NCBI GenBank assembly: GCA_902573735.1
Contig: CACGLH010000003.1
Location: 1-64,000, forward strand
Origin: an uncultured Alphaproteobacteria bacterium
GTDB lineage: Bacteria > Pseudomonadota > Alphaproteobacteria > Rhodobacterales > Rhodobacteraceae
Direction of reading: 5' to 3'
Length of the DNA stretch: 64,000 bases
The position numbers were made by a program, and so were the translations under genes. Under the pieces are notes generated by a model. It saw nothing but the letters and a program-made list of their open reading frames with translations. It was not told the DNA's origin and ran no database searches. Shown here in pieces: positions 18,892 through 28,646 of this stretch. How positions within the stretch are numbered: the first letter of the stretch is position 1; every line of letters starts with the position of its first letter.

Positions 18892-18967
18892 GATGAGATG
18901 AAGATTATTTTAAATCTAACCGGTTGCTAGATTGCATCTCATCGAGGTTATAAACCGGAAAGGAAAT
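18892..18967 (+). ncRNA. rpsB leader pseudoknot (S2 leader candidate)
   Basis: Stem 1 pairs GATGAGATG (18892-18900) with CATCTCATC (18935-18943), 9 bp. Its loop holds a small hairpin AGATT/AATCT (18902-18906 with 18913-18917) and CCGGTT (18920-18925), which pairs with AACCGG (18953-18958) outside stem 1. That is an H-type pseudoknot. Its last strand abuts the ribosome-binding purines (GGAAAGGAA, 18957-18965), so folding should block initiation of rpsB. A cis-acting S2 leader upstream of rpsB has been described in Pelagibacter and related marine sequences (Meyer and colleagues, 2009); autoregulation by S2 is the expected role. Whether this is the same motif needs a covariance search. Confidence 0.75.
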
Positions 18968-18971
18968 AATT

Positions 18972-20060
18972 ATGGCTTTGCCTGAATATACTTTAAAAGA
19001 CTTATTAGAGTCTGGTGTTCATTTTGGTCACCAAACACACCGCTGGAATCCCCTAATGCAACAATATATATATGGGGTTAGGAATGGAATTCATATTATT
19101 GACTTGACCCAAACCTTTCAATTATTAGATGTTGCTTTAAATTATGTCCAAGATACTGTTTCTAAAGGTGGATCAATACTTTTTGTTGGTACAAAAAGAC
19201 AAGCTCAAAAACCAATTTCAGAAGCTGCAGAAAGAAGTGCCCAGTATTATATGAATCATAGGTGGCTAGGAGGTACTCTCACTAATTGGAAAACAGTTTC
19301 AAATTCTATCTCAAGATTAAAAAAATTAGATGAGCAATTGTCTGATGGTGCCACAGGTCTTACAAAAAAAGAAAGACTTAATTTGGAAAGAGAACAGTCT
19401 AAGCTGAATGCTTCTTTAGGTGGTATCAGAGAAATGGGTGGTACTCCTGATTTATTATTTGTAATTGATACAAATAAAGAGGCTTTGGCGATTCAGGAAG
19501 CGAAAAAGCTTGGGATTCCAGTTATTGCTATAATTGATACAAATTCTGATCCTTCTTTCATAGATTATCCAATCCCAGGTAATGATGATGCTGCCAGATC
19601 AATTGGCTTATATTGTGATCTTATAGCAAAAGCTGCTTTAGAAGGGATGACTAATCAACTTACTACAGCAGGAGTTGATATAGGTGCTTCCATAGATCCT
19701 CCAAATGAAGAAATTCAATTAAATAATAATAAAAATAATAATATTAAAAAAACAAAAGAAGAAAACTTAGAATCCCCTAGTGAGATCATTCCAAATAAGG
19801 ATAATTCGGAGGATGATAATAAAGACACTACTAACTTAGCAGAAAATGATATTGTTGAAAAAAAAGAAAGCGTAGCTGCTGAAAATGAAAATAATACTGA
19901 TCTAGCTGAAAGTAACTCTGATAATGCTAAAACTACACCTCCAGTAGATAACTCAAGAAAAGAAACTTCTTTAAAAGTTGTAAAATCTATTAAATCACCC
20001 AAAGCTACAAATGTTCTCAAAAAAGAAGAAAAGAATAAAAAAAAGAATGAAACTGAATAA
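18972..20060 (+). CDS. rpsB: Ribosomal protein S2 with long C-terminal tail
   Basis: Small-subunit ribosomal protein, first gene of the rpsB-tsf-pyrH-frr block. Residues 1-240 form the normal S2 fold ([55 protein letters not shown]). The remaining roughly 118 residues are an Asn, Glu, Lys and Asp-rich, low-complexity extension that ends in a lysine cluster. Tails on S2 occur in alphaproteobacteria, but this one is long for a compact genome. Expression is probably controlled by the leader at 18892. Confidence 0.97.
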   Translation: MALPEYTLKDLLESGVHFGHQTHRWNPLMQQYIYGVRNGIHIIDLTQTFQLLDVALNYVQDTVSKGGSILFVGTKRQAQKPISEAAERSAQYYMNHRWLGGTLTNWKTVSNSISRLKKLDEQLSDGATGLTKKERLNLEREQSKLNASLGGIREMGGTPDLLFVIDTNKEALAIQEAKKLGIPVIAIIDTNSDPSFIDYPIPGNDDAARSIGLYCDLIAKAALEGMTNQLTTAGVDIGASIDPPNEEIQLNNNKNNNIKKTKEENLESPSEIIPNKDNSEDDNKDTTNLAENDIVEKKESVAAENENNTDLAESNSDNAKTTPPVDNSRKETSLKVVKSIKSPKATNVLKKEEKNKKKNETE

Positions 20061-20164
20061 TAATTATCTGAATGATTTTAACTTTTATACACTTTTAACA
20101 TCATATTGAAATTTTGCAATTTACTTTATTTACTTGAAATTATTATTACTAAGGAGTGTCAAAT

Positions 20165-21040
20165 ATGACAATAACCGCTAAAATGGTAAAAGATTTAAGA
20201 GATATCACTGGTGTTGGAATGATGGATGCTAAAAAAGCTTTAATTGAAACCAATGGTGATTTTGAGAATGCTACTGACTGGCTTAGACAAAAAGGTTTAG
20301 CAAAAGCACAAAAAAAATCTGGGAGAATTGCAGCTGAGGGTCTTATTGGTATAAAAAATATAAATAATTCATCTATATTAATTGAAGCGAATTGTGAAAC
20401 TGACTTTGTTGCAAGAAATGAAGAATTTCAGAATATGATAAACAATATATTGGATCATTCTTCAGATAAAAATACCTTGGATGAAATATTAAATACAAAG
20501 ATTGAAGGTAGAAATGTAGACCAAATATTAATTGAAAAAGTATCATCTATTGGTGAAAATATTTCAATAAGAAGAATGAAAAAAATATCTGGAAATAATA
20601 TTGGATTTTATGTCCATAACTCTGTTTCACCTAATCTAGGAAAAATAATAGTTGCTGTTTCTTTGTCTAATAATGATGAAGAATTAGCTAAACAGATCGC
20701 TATGCACATCGCTGCATCAAATCCTGTTGCTCTTTCTGAAAAACAACTTCCTGATGAGTTAATTAAAAGGGAAGAGAAATTATATTTTGAACAAGTAAGG
20801 GAAAGTGGGAAGCCTGAAAATATTATAGAAAATATTGTAAAAGGTAAGATGAAAAAATTCATTAATGAAGTTACACTTTTAAATCAAAATTTTGTTATCG
20901 ATCCTGATAACACTATAAAACAGGTTTTATATAATAAAAATAATGATATTTTAGATTTTGTAAGATTTGAAGTTGGTGAAGGTATAGAAAAAAATACTGA
21001 AGATTTTGCTAACGAAGTAATGAAAACAATTTCAAATTAA
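20165..21040 (+). CDS. tsf: Elongation factor Ts
   Basis: Nucleotide exchange factor that regenerates EF-Tu-GTP. 291 residues. The start is ATG 20165 with AAGGAG 8 nt upstream (20151-20156); an in-frame GTG at 20156 overlaps that site and is rejected. The N-terminal UBA-like domain has [21 protein letters not shown], followed by the core with [15 protein letters not shown] (TDFV contacts EF-Tu). It lies 104 bp after rpsB; the gap shows no clear terminator. Confidence 0.97.
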   Translation: MTITAKMVKDLRDITGVGMMDAKKALIETNGDFENATDWLRQKGLAKAQKKSGRIAAEGLIGIKNINNSSILIEANCETDFVARNEEFQNMINNILDHSSDKNTLDEILNTKIEGRNVDQILIEKVSSIGENISIRRMKKISGNNIGFYVHNSVSPNLGKIIVAVSLSNNDEELAKQIAMHIAASNPVALSEKQLPDELIKREEKLYFEQVRESGKPENIIENIVKGKMKKFINEVTLLNQNFVIDPDNTIKQVLYNKNNDILDFVRFEVGEGIEKNTEDFANEVMKTISN

Positions 21041-21069
21041 ATTATGTAATTTCTTTGGAGGATATAGTT

Positions 21070-21795
21070 ATTAATTCAAAAATAAAATATACCAGAGTTT
21101 TAATCAAAATTTCAGGAGAAACTTTAATGGGAGATTCTGAGTATGGGTTAGATCCTCCAACAGTTGATTTAGTAGCAAAAGATATAATAAGTGTACATAA
21201 ACTTGGCGTTGAAATTTGTCTCGTTATAGGTGGTGGAAATATATTTAGAGGTTTACAAGGAAGCGCTAAAGGAATGGAGCGAACAACTGCTGACTATATG
21301 GGAATGTTAGCAACTATAATGAATGCCCTTGCAATGCAATCAGCCCTTGAAAGTTATAATGTTAATACAAGAGTAATGTCAGCAATTTCAGTAGATCAAA
21401 TCTGTGAACCATATATAAGAAGAAGAGCAGTGAGGCATCTTGAGAAAAAAAGGGTTTGTATTTTTGCTGCTGGTACAGGCAATCCTTACTTTACCACTGA
21501 TACTGCTGCAACCCTTAGAGCTACTGAAATGAATTGTGGAGCAATATTTAAAGGTACAAAAGTTGATGGTGTTTACGATATGGATCCAAAAACTAATAGC
21601 AATGCTATCAAATATGACAAAGTGACATATGACCAAATACTTCAAAAAAATTTAAAGGTAATGGATGCTTCTGCAGTTGCTTTAGCAAGAGATAATAAAA
21701 TACCTATCATAGTATTTTCATTAAAAAACTTTGGAAATATGAAAGAAGTAATTCAAGGGTTTGGTAAATTTACGTTAGTATCACCTTATGCTTAA
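21070..21795 (+). CDS. pyrH: UMP kinase, probably starting at ATT
   Basis: Phosphorylates UMP to UDP in pyrimidine nucleotide synthesis. Family motifs are [35 protein letters not shown] and [14 protein letters not shown]. The start is unusual: there is no ATG or GTG before the conserved SGE motif. The only canonical option is TTG 21055, which has no upstream Shine-Dalgarno and overlaps GGAGGA (21057-21062). ATT at 21070 sits 7 nt after GGAGGA and gives a normal N-terminus, so I prefer it (about 241 aa); the alternative extends to 21055. It is in the tsf-pyrH-frr-cdsA operon. Confidence 0.9.
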   Translation: MNSKIKYTRVLIKISGETLMGDSEYGLDPPTVDLVAKDIISVHKLGVEICLVIGGGNIFRGLQGSAKGMERTTADYMGMLATIMNALAMQSALESYNVNTRVMSAISVDQICEPYIRRRAVRHLEKKRVCIFAAGTGNPYFTTDTAATLRATEMNCGAIFKGTKVDGVYDMDPKTNSNAIKYDKVTYDQILQKNLKVMDASAVALARDNKIPIIVFSLKNFGNMKEVIQGFGKFTLVSPYA

Positions 21796-21810
21796 AAATG
21801 GAATATTAAA

Positions 21811-22368
21811 ATGAATGAAGATTTTGATATAGAAAATATTAGAAAGAGAATGAATGGGGCTCTAGAATCTGTAAAAAATGATTTTAAATCTTTAAGAACT
21901 GGGAGAGCGTCCTCTTCTATTTTAGATAATATTACTGTAGAAGTTTATGGTAGTATAATGCCAATAAGCCAGTGTGCAACTATAAATGTTCCTGAGCCTA
22001 GGTTAATTACCATTAATGTCTGGGATAAAGAAAATATAGTTGCAATAGAAAAGTCGATTCAAAATTCAGGATTAGGTATAAATCCAGTGACCGAAGGTAA
22101 TCTTTTACGTCTTCCGTTACCTGAGCTTAATGAAGAAAGAAGAAAAGAAATTTCAAAATTAGCTGCGCAATTTGCTGAACAGGCTAGAGTTGCTGTAAGA
22201 AATGTAAGAAAAGATGGAATGGACAAAATTAAAAAACTTAAATCTGAAGGTATGTCTGAAGATGATGAAAAGTTTTGGTCAGATGAAGTTCAAAACTTAA
22301 CTAATGATTTTATAAAACAAATAGATGAAATCTTAAAGATTAAACAGGATGATATTTTGAAAGTCTAA
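21811..22368 (+). CDS. frr: Ribosome recycling factor
   Basis: Splits the post-termination ribosome together with EF-G. 185 residues, full length. Typical segments are the N-terminal helix with LRTGRASSSILDNITVEVYG, the hinge region PISQCATINVPEPRLI, and RLPLPELNEERRKEISKLAAQFAEQARVAVRNVR. It is 15 nt after pyrH and 4 nt before cdsA. In most alphaproteobacteria uppS follows frr; here cdsA follows directly. Confidence 0.97.
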   Translation: MNEDFDIENIRKRMNGALESVKNDFKSLRTGRASSSILDNITVEVYGSIMPISQCATINVPEPRLITINVWDKENIVAIEKSIQNSGLGINPVTEGNLLRLPLPELNEERRKEISKLAAQFAEQARVAVRNVRKDGMDKIKKLKSEGMSEDDEKFWSDEVQNLTNDFIKQIDEILKIKQDDILKV

Positions 22369-22372
22369 TATA

Positions 22373-23146
22373 TTGTCAAACCTTATTGTTAGATTTATAT
22401 CATCGGTTATTATTTTAGCTTTTACTTTTTTGGCATTTAATATTGGCAGTCACCTTGTTTTAATTTTTTGTAGCTTAATTATTTTTCTTTTATTTCTTGA
22501 AGTCAACTTGGCAACATTAGACTTTTCAAAAAAAATTAATATATCAATTCTCCCATTATTTAGTGCTATTACCCCTTTTTTTACAAATGATGGTACTCTT
22601 TTTTTAGTTGTTAGTTTAATTATCTTATTCATAGATATTATCTACGAAAATCGTAAATATTTGAGAATGTTTGTTCATTCTTATGTATTAATTTCTATGT
22701 ACCTTTTTCTTGAACTTATCTGTGAAATATCCGAAACATTGAACTTAGATAAACCATTATTTCTTTTATTAATGGTGATTTCCTCGGATATTGGAGGTTA
22801 TATAATTGGTAAATTATTTGGAAATATAAAAATATTCCCAAATATCTCACCAAATAAAACAATTGAGGGTACAGTTGGATCTATTTTTTTTACTTTAATA
22901 ATTTGGATTATATTTTTTAAAGGATTTGCATCTAATTTTATCATTGAGATTATTTATGTAGTTATAATTAGTTTGTGTGCTCAGTTAGGAGATTTAGTTG
23001 TAAGTTTTGGGAAAAGAAGATTATCTTTAAAAGATAGTAGTTTTTTTATTCCTGGTCATGGAGGTGTATTTGACAGAATGGATTCTATTATTGGTGGTAT
23101 TTTGGGATATAGTCTTATTTTATATATTGATTTTGGATTAAATTGA
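22373..23146 (+). CDS. cdsA: Phosphatidate cytidylyltransferase
   Basis: Membrane enzyme that makes CDP-diacylglycerol from phosphatidate and CTP, the precursor of phospholipids. 257 residues with several hydrophobic helices. The C-terminal family signature is present: SLCAQLGDLVVSFGKRRLSLKDSSFFIPGHGGVFDRMDS, with the conserved D and KR..KD.S residues. The start is TTG 22373, without a strong ribosome-binding site, 4 nt after frr. Confidence 0.95.
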   Translation: MSNLIVRFISSVIILAFTFLAFNIGSHLVLIFCSLIIFLLFLEVNLATLDFSKKINISILPLFSAITPFFTNDGTLFLVVSLIILFIDIIYENRKYLRMFVHSYVLISMYLFLELICEISETLNLDKPLFLLLMVISSDIGGYIIGKLFGNIKIFPNISPNKTIEGTVGSIFFTLIIWIIFFKGFASNFIIEIIYVVIISLCAQLGDLVVSFGKRRLSLKDSSFFIPGHGGVFDRMDSIIGGILGYSLILYIDFGLN

Positions 23147-23162
23147 TTATGAGTATATTATT

Positions 23163-24326
23163 ATGAAAATTATAATTTTTGGTTCAACAGGGTCAATTGG
23201 GCAGAGTACACTTAGCTTATTACGAATTTTAAAGAAAAATCTTGATTTTGAAATATTAGCAATTACTGGAAATGAAAATATTGATCAACTATGTAAAGAC
23301 GCAATTGAATTTAAAGTTAAAAGAGTTGTAACAGCTGATGTCAAAAAGATTGACGAGTTAAAACAAAAACTATCATCACACGAAATAGAATTTTATGCTG
23401 GGGAAGAAGCAATTTTAGATACTGCAAGAATGGGTGCAGATTGGGTAATCTCAGCAATTGTTGGTTTTCCAGGTGTTCCTCCAACATTAGAATCTGTAAA
23501 ATTCTCTAAAATTGTAGCGATAGCGAATAAAGAATCATTAGTTTGTGCAGGAAATTTATTAATGGAAACTGCAAAAAAATTTCAAACTAAACTTTTACCA
23601 GTTGATAGTGAACATAATGCTATTTTTCAATGTATAAATTGTGAGAATTTAAAAACAATTAAAAAAGTAATTTTAACTGCTAGTGGAGGCCCATTTCGAA
23701 CCTTAAGTCTCAGTGAAATGGAAAATGTAACTGTTGACCAAGCAATAAATCATCCTACTTGGGATATGGGTAAAAGAATATCAATAGATAGTGCTTCTAT
23801 GTTTAATAAAGCTTTAGAAATTATTGAAGCTAAACACTTTTTTGACTTAAGTCCAAACCAAATAGAAGTTATTATTCATCCAGAATCAATTATTCATTCA
23901 ATGGTAACATTTATAGATAATTCAACTTTAGCTCAATTATGCCCAAATGATATGAGACATGCTATTGCATATACTTTAAATTACCCTGAAAGAAGAAATA
24001 TCCCTATTAATGATTTGGACATTACTGAATTAAAGAATCTTTCATTCGAAAAAGTTGATGTAAATAAATTTCCCGCTATAAATTTAGCAAGAATGGTTTT
24101 AAAAACGTCTGGTAGTTTAGGAGTGGTATTTAATGCAGCTAAAGAAATAGCATTGGATCGTTTTATCCTAAAAGATATAAAATTTTTAGATATGAGTAAT
24201 TTAGTTGATAAAGTACTACATTTACCTGAAATGATGGAATATGAAAATAATTCATTAAATACAATTGATGAAATAAAATTATTAAATAAAAAAGCAAGAA
24301 ATTTTGCTCAACAAATAAACATTTAG
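23163..24326 (+). CDS. dxr: 1-deoxy-D-xylulose-5-phosphate reductoisomerase
   Basis: Second enzyme of the MEP isoprenoid pathway, making 2-C-methyl-D-erythritol 4-phosphate with NADPH. 387 residues. NADPH site GSTGSIGQSTL; metal and substrate residues in PVDSEHNAIFQ; the flexible loop and conserved TASGGPFR, NHPTWDMGKRISIDSA and EAKHFF. It lies between cdsA and rseP, as usual. The product feeds isoprenoids, including the lipid carrier made by UppS, whose gene is missing from this locus. Confidence 0.97.
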   Translation: MKIIIFGSTGSIGQSTLSLLRILKKNLDFEILAITGNENIDQLCKDAIEFKVKRVVTADVKKIDELKQKLSSHEIEFYAGEEAILDTARMGADWVISAIVGFPGVPPTLESVKFSKIVAIANKESLVCAGNLLMETAKKFQTKLLPVDSEHNAIFQCINCENLKTIKKVILTASGGPFRTLSLSEMENVTVDQAINHPTWDMGKRISIDSASMFNKALEIIEAKHFFDLSPNQIEVIIHPESIIHSMVTFIDNSTLAQLCPNDMRHAIAYTLNYPERRNIPINDLDITELKNLSFEKVDVNKFPAINLARMVLKTSGSLGVVFNAAKEIALDRFILKDIKFLDMSNLVDKVLHLPEMMEYENNSLNTIDEIKLLNKKARNFAQQINI

Positions 24327-24339
24327 GAAAGTTATAATT

Positions 24340-25656
24340 TTGGTCGAATTTTTTATAAGTGCTATATCAAATATTTTTTATATATTTTTTGCTTTTTCAT
24401 TAGTAATTTTTATACATGAATTTGGTCATTATTATATAGGAAAAAAATGTGGTATAGGGGTGCGTGAATTTAGCATTGGATTTGGCCCAAAATTACTTGG
24501 GTTTAGGGATAAATCTGGTGTTCTTTGGAAAATTTGTATACTTCCTTTTGGTGGATTTGTTAAATTTGAAGGAGATTTGGATCCTAGTTCTTTATCTTCT
24601 AAAAATAATAATTTAACAAAAAATACTAATCAATTTAATAATGCATCAGTAATATCCAGAGCTTTGACTGTTTCAGCAGGTCCAGTAGCTAATTTTTTAC
24701 TTTCAATTATTATATTTACTTCGATTATATTGGTTAATGGGACAGCTAGTGATAAACCAAGAATAGGTAATATAAACAATATTCCTTTTCAAGAATTTAA
24801 ATTAAAGACTGGAGATTTAGTTTTAGAAATAAACGGTAAACCAATTAATTATTTTTCTGATATATTTGTAAAATACAATGAAATTAATGAAGATGAAGAT
24901 ATTGTTTTCTTAGTAAAAAGAAACGAAGAAATTATCAAATTTTTAGTTCCAAATTTATTTCAACCATTAATTAAAAGTATTGAACCTTTGTCTCCAGCCT
25001 CCAAAGCCGGCTTACTACCTGGTGATTTTATTTTAAAAGTTAATGGTAATAATATATTAAGTTTTAATGAATTGAAAAAAATAGTTAATGCATCAAATGG
25101 TGCTTCAATAGAGTTAGATGTATATAGGAATGGTACTATTTTCAAAAGTATTTTATCTCCAGAAAAACGACCAATTGAAAATCAGGATGGTAGTTTTTCA
25201 GAAACTCTGAGGATTGGTATCATTGGTGGGTTTGCTTTGGAACCACAAAAAATTACACCTAATCCTTTAAATGCTATACAATTTGGTTTTTTAGCAACAT
25301 ATAGAGTTATTAATGGTTCACTTAGAGGATTATTTGAGATGATAAATGGTTCTATTAGTGCAAAACATGTATCTGGACCGATTGGTATTGCTCATGCAAT
25401 ATCAGATGTATCTAAAAACGGTTTTGTATCTTTTTTAAGTCTTGTGGGTCTTATTTCAACTGGTATTGGAATTATTAACCTTTTCCCACTACCTATATTG
25501 GATGGAGGTCACTTATTATTATTATTGTATGAGAAAGTTTTTTCAAAAAAACCATCTCCTAATTTTATGCAATTTTTCACTTTTATTGGTATTTTCTTAC
25601 TTTTAAGTTTAATGATATTTGCAACATATAATGATTTATTGCGTATTATTTTATAA
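24340..25656 (+). CDS. rseP: Site-2 metalloprotease RseP
   Basis: Intramembrane zinc protease that cleaves anti-sigma factors and signal peptides within the membrane. 438 residues from TTG 24340 (AGGAAA about 9 nt upstream). The zinc motif HExxH is FIHEFGHYYIG (near 25-35), with the third ligand in PLPILDGGHLLL near the C-terminus. Two PDZ-type stretches lie between (GDLVLEINGKPI, PGDFILKVNGNNI). Four membrane segments are visible. It sits before bamA in the standard order. Confidence 0.95.
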   Translation: MVEFFISAISNIFYIFFAFSLVIFIHEFGHYYIGKKCGIGVREFSIGFGPKLLGFRDKSGVLWKICILPFGGFVKFEGDLDPSSLSSKNNNLTKNTNQFNNASVISRALTVSAGPVANFLLSIIIFTSIILVNGTASDKPRIGNINNIPFQEFKLKTGDLVLEINGKPINYFSDIFVKYNEINEDEDIVFLVKRNEEIIKFLVPNLFQPLIKSIEPLSPASKAGLLPGDFILKVNGNNILSFNELKKIVNASNGASIELDVYRNGTIFKSILSPEKRPIENQDGSFSETLRIGIIGGFALEPQKITPNPLNAIQFGFLATYRVINGSLRGLFEMINGSISAKHVSGPIGIAHAISDVSKNGFVSFLSLVGLISTGIGIINLFPLPILDGGHLLLLLYEKVFSKKPSPNFMQFFTFIGIFLLLSLMIFATYNDLLRIIL

Positions 25657-25699
25657 TTATTTGTTTTATAATATAAATTATGTTTGAGGAAAATTAAAT

Positions 25700-27997
25700 A
25701 TGTTTCATAAATCACTTTTGAAAAAAATATTTTGCAATGCAATCATCCTATTTTTTCTAATATCACCAAATTTTGCTCTTTCTCAGTTTAACATAAAAGA
25801 AATCATAGTTTCAGGAAACAGCGAAGTTTCTGCTGAAACAATAATTGCCATATCTGGTCTCTCAAATTCAAATAATATGTCTGCAAATTCAATAAATGAA
25901 GGCTTTCGTAGACTTAGTGACTCTGGGCTTTTTCAAAATGTTGTTCTTAATCCTGTAGGAACTCGTCTTATAATCTCTGTAGTTGAAAATCCCATTATCA
26001 GTAATGTTGATTTTGAAGGTAATAAAATCTTTAAAGACCAGTTTTTGTTTTCTATTATTTCAAGTCAGTCTAGAACACCTTTTAGTAAAGGTATTATTGA
26101 TGAAGATATTCGTAAAATTTTGCAAATTTATAGAGAAAAAGGCAGATTTAAAGCAACAATAGTTCCTCAAAAAGTTCTTTTAAAAGAAGGTGGTATAGGG
26201 TTGATCTTTTCAATTAATGAGGGCCCAAGGACTGAAATAAAATCGATAAATTTTATTGGAAACAAAGAATTTAATGATTCTAGACTAAGGTCAGTGATAG
26301 AGTCTTCACAAAAGAGTTTGTTTTCATTCATTTCTACAAGTGATGATTATTCTGAACTACGTCAAGAAAAAGACAGAAAACTTTTAGAAGAATTCTACAG
26401 TGATAAAGGGTTTGCTAATGCTAAAGTCAAAAGTTCTGTTGGAACATTATCTGATGATGGTAAAAGCTTTAATATAACATACACTATATTTGAAGGTAAT
26501 AGGACTTCAATATCTGAAGTAAAATTTGAGAATAAAATTTCAACCTTAGATCTTTCTGATATTAGATATCTAGTTAAAACAAAAAAAGGTGATTTATATG
26601 TGGGATCAGAAATTGAAAAAATAAGAAAATCATTGGAAAAAAAAGTTATTGATTTGGGCTTTCCTTTTGCAAAGGTTTCATTAAAAAAAATAAATATTAA
26701 TGAAAAACAATCAGTCGATATAGTTTTCATGATTTTTAATGGTCCAAGTCTTTATGTCGAAAGAATTGATATTAAGGGCAATAATCAAACCCTTGATAAA
26801 GTAATAAGAAGAGAGTTTTCTATTTCAGAAGGTGATGCATTTAACCCAGCCTTGATTAGAAAATCTGAAGAAAAACTACGAGCATTAGGTTTTTTTAAAA
26901 ACTTGTCTGTATCAGTTTTACCAGGTAGTTCTTCTGATAAGGCTGTTCTAACTGTAGATGTAGAGGAGGCACCAACTGGATCTTTAAATTTTGGAGCAGG
27001 TTACTCTACAGATACTGAGCTTTCTGGTACTATATCTCTTTCAGAAAGAAATTTTTTGGGAAAGGGACAGCGATTATTGTTTGAAGTTCTTACATCTGAA
27101 AGTAATAAAAGCATCAAATTTGGATTTACTGAACCGGCCTTATTAAATCGGGATCTCTCTGCAAGTATTGATCTAACTTACCTAGATTTAGAGCCTCGAC
27201 AATCATCTTTTACTTCAAATGAAAGTTCTATAAGAACTGGTTTTGGGTTTAAATTGGGTAATGATACTAGACTTATTACTTCATTAAAAATTTTAGAAGA
27301 AAAAATTTCGGTACCTATCTCCTCTAACTCCTTAATTCTAAAAGAAGACCAAGGTAAAATATCAAAATCTGAATTGTCTTTTGATTATTTAATTGATGGA
27401 AGAGATTCTATTATCAAACCTAAAAATGGATTTCTTTTAAGGTCAGATATTACCATTTCTGGTTACGGTTCAAGAAATTCATTTATCAAAGCTTCTGCAA
27501 GAGGAAAAATTTATAATTCATTTTTTGATGATCTGATTACCTTAACTGGTGAATTAGAAGGTGGTGTTATGCAAATGCAAAATGGATTTTCTAGAACTGT
27601 TGATAGATTTTCTTTAGGTGGAAGGAGCTTAAGAGGATTTCAATATGGTCAAATTGGTCCTAGAGAAGGTGATGAACCCCTTGGTGGTGAAAATTATGCA
27701 GTAAGTAGAATTGAAGCTAATTTTCCAATTGGTTTACCAAAAGAGTTAGGTTTTTACGGTGGAATATTTGCTGAGGCTGGATCCTTATGGGGGTTAAATT
27801 ATGATAAAGAAAAAATAGAAATTGATGCTATTGACTTAAAAAGTGTCGATAGTAAAATTAGAAGTTCAGTTGGTTTTACACTTTACTGGTCAACTCCAAT
27901 TGGTCCATTACAATTTAATTGGGCAAAACCACAGCAGTATTTGTCTGGGGTAGATAAGACTGAAAATTTTAGTTTCAATATAGCTTCTCAATTTTAG
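25700..27997 (+). CDS. bamA: Outer-membrane protein assembly factor BamA
   Basis: Essential insertase for beta-barrel outer-membrane proteins. 765 residues: a signal peptide (cleavage after about LS near residue 29), five POTRA domains (about 30-430) and a C-terminal barrel. The family loop signature GGRSLRGFQYGQIGPR (VRGF-type motif) is present, and the barrel ends in FNIASQF with a terminal phenylalanine. It is followed after 1 nt by a Skp-like chaperone gene. Confidence 0.96.
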   Translation: MFHKSLLKKIFCNAIILFFLISPNFALSQFNIKEIIVSGNSEVSAETIIAISGLSNSNNMSANSINEGFRRLSDSGLFQNVVLNPVGTRLIISVVENPIISNVDFEGNKIFKDQFLFSIISSQSRTPFSKGIIDEDIRKILQIYREKGRFKATIVPQKVLLKEGGIGLIFSINEGPRTEIKSINFIGNKEFNDSRLRSVIESSQKSLFSFISTSDDYSELRQEKDRKLLEEFYSDKGFANAKVKSSVGTLSDDGKSFNITYTIFEGNRTSISEVKFENKISTLDLSDIRYLVKTKKGDLYVGSEIEKIRKSLEKKVIDLGFPFAKVSLKKININEKQSVDIVFMIFNGPSLYVERIDIKGNNQTLDKVIRREFSISEGDAFNPALIRKSEEKLRALGFFKNLSVSVLPGSSSDKAVLTVDVEEAPTGSLNFGAGYSTDTELSGTISLSERNFLGKGQRLLFEVLTSESNKSIKFGFTEPALLNRDLSASIDLTYLDLEPRQSSFTSNESSIRTGFGFKLGNDTRLITSLKILEEKISVPISSNSLILKEDQGKISKSELSFDYLIDGRDSIIKPKNGFLLRSDITISGYGSRNSFIKASARGKIYNSFFDDLITLTGELEGGVMQMQNGFSRTVDRFSLGGRSLRGFQYGQIGPREGDEPLGGENYAVSRIEANFPIGLPKELGFYGGIFAEAGSLWGLNYDKEKIEIDAIDLKSVDSKIRSSVGFTLYWSTPIGPLQFNWAKPQQYLSGVDKTENFSFNIASQF

Positions 27998-27998
27998 G

Positions 27999-28619
27999 AT
28001 GTTTAAAACTAATAAGACTAACTTTATTCAATATTTGCTTAATATACTCATAATATTTTTTTTATTTCCGTCTTTTTCTTTAAGTCAAACTAAAAACATA
28101 CCATTAGAAAGTAATAGAGAAAATTTTAAACGAAGCGTCTTAGTTATATCACATGAAAAAATTTTTAATGATACGAATTTAGGTAAAGCAATCTTTAAAA
28201 AATTTAAAGATAAAGAAAAAATTTTGTTAATTGATGCTGAAAGAATAGAAAAATTATTTATTAAGGAAGAAAAAGAACTTACTTTGAGCAGACCAAATTT
28301 AGATACTAACGAATTTTTGAACTTAGCTAATGATTTTGATAAAAGAGTAGAGTTAGAGAGGGTTAATCAGAGAAATAAAGAGGCTGTAATTAACGAAAAT
28401 TTAAAAAAATGGAAAAAAAATTTTTTTAATACCTTTATGATACCTATCATTCAAGATTTTATGAAAATTTATGAGGCCTCAATTGTTATTGATATAGATA
28501 GTAATGCATTCAAATTGGTTATTTTTGATTCAAGAATAAATATTACAGATGGTGTGATAAAACGGATGAACAACTTGTATAAAAATATTGATGAATTGAC
28601 AATAAAAATAACTTCATAA
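27999..28619 (+). CDS. Skp/OmpH-like periplasmic chaperone
   Basis: Predicted periplasmic chaperone for outer-membrane proteins. 206 residues with an N-terminal signal (hydrophobic stretch about 11-27, ending in SFSLS) and a long charged helical region rich in Lys and Glu, as in Skp. Identity is supported mainly by its place directly after bamA, the signal peptide and the overall helix-rich composition, because Skp proteins are poorly conserved. In related genomes lpxD follows; here fabZ does. Confidence 0.75.
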   Translation: MFKTNKTNFIQYLLNILIIFFLFPSFSLSQTKNIPLESNRENFKRSVLVISHEKIFNDTNLGKAIFKKFKDKEKILLIDAERIEKLFIKEEKELTLSRPNLDTNEFLNLANDFDKRVELERVNQRNKEAVINENLKKWKKNFFNTFMIPIIQDFMKIYEASIVIDIDSNAFKLVIFDSRINITDGVIKRMNNLYKNIDELTIKITS

Positions 28620-28646
28620 TCAATTATTAAAAAAGAGATTTATGAA

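Noticed and set aside
20156-20164. GTG 20156 as tsf start
   Set aside because: It overlaps the AAGGAG ribosome-binding site; ATG 20165 with 8-nt spacing is much better.
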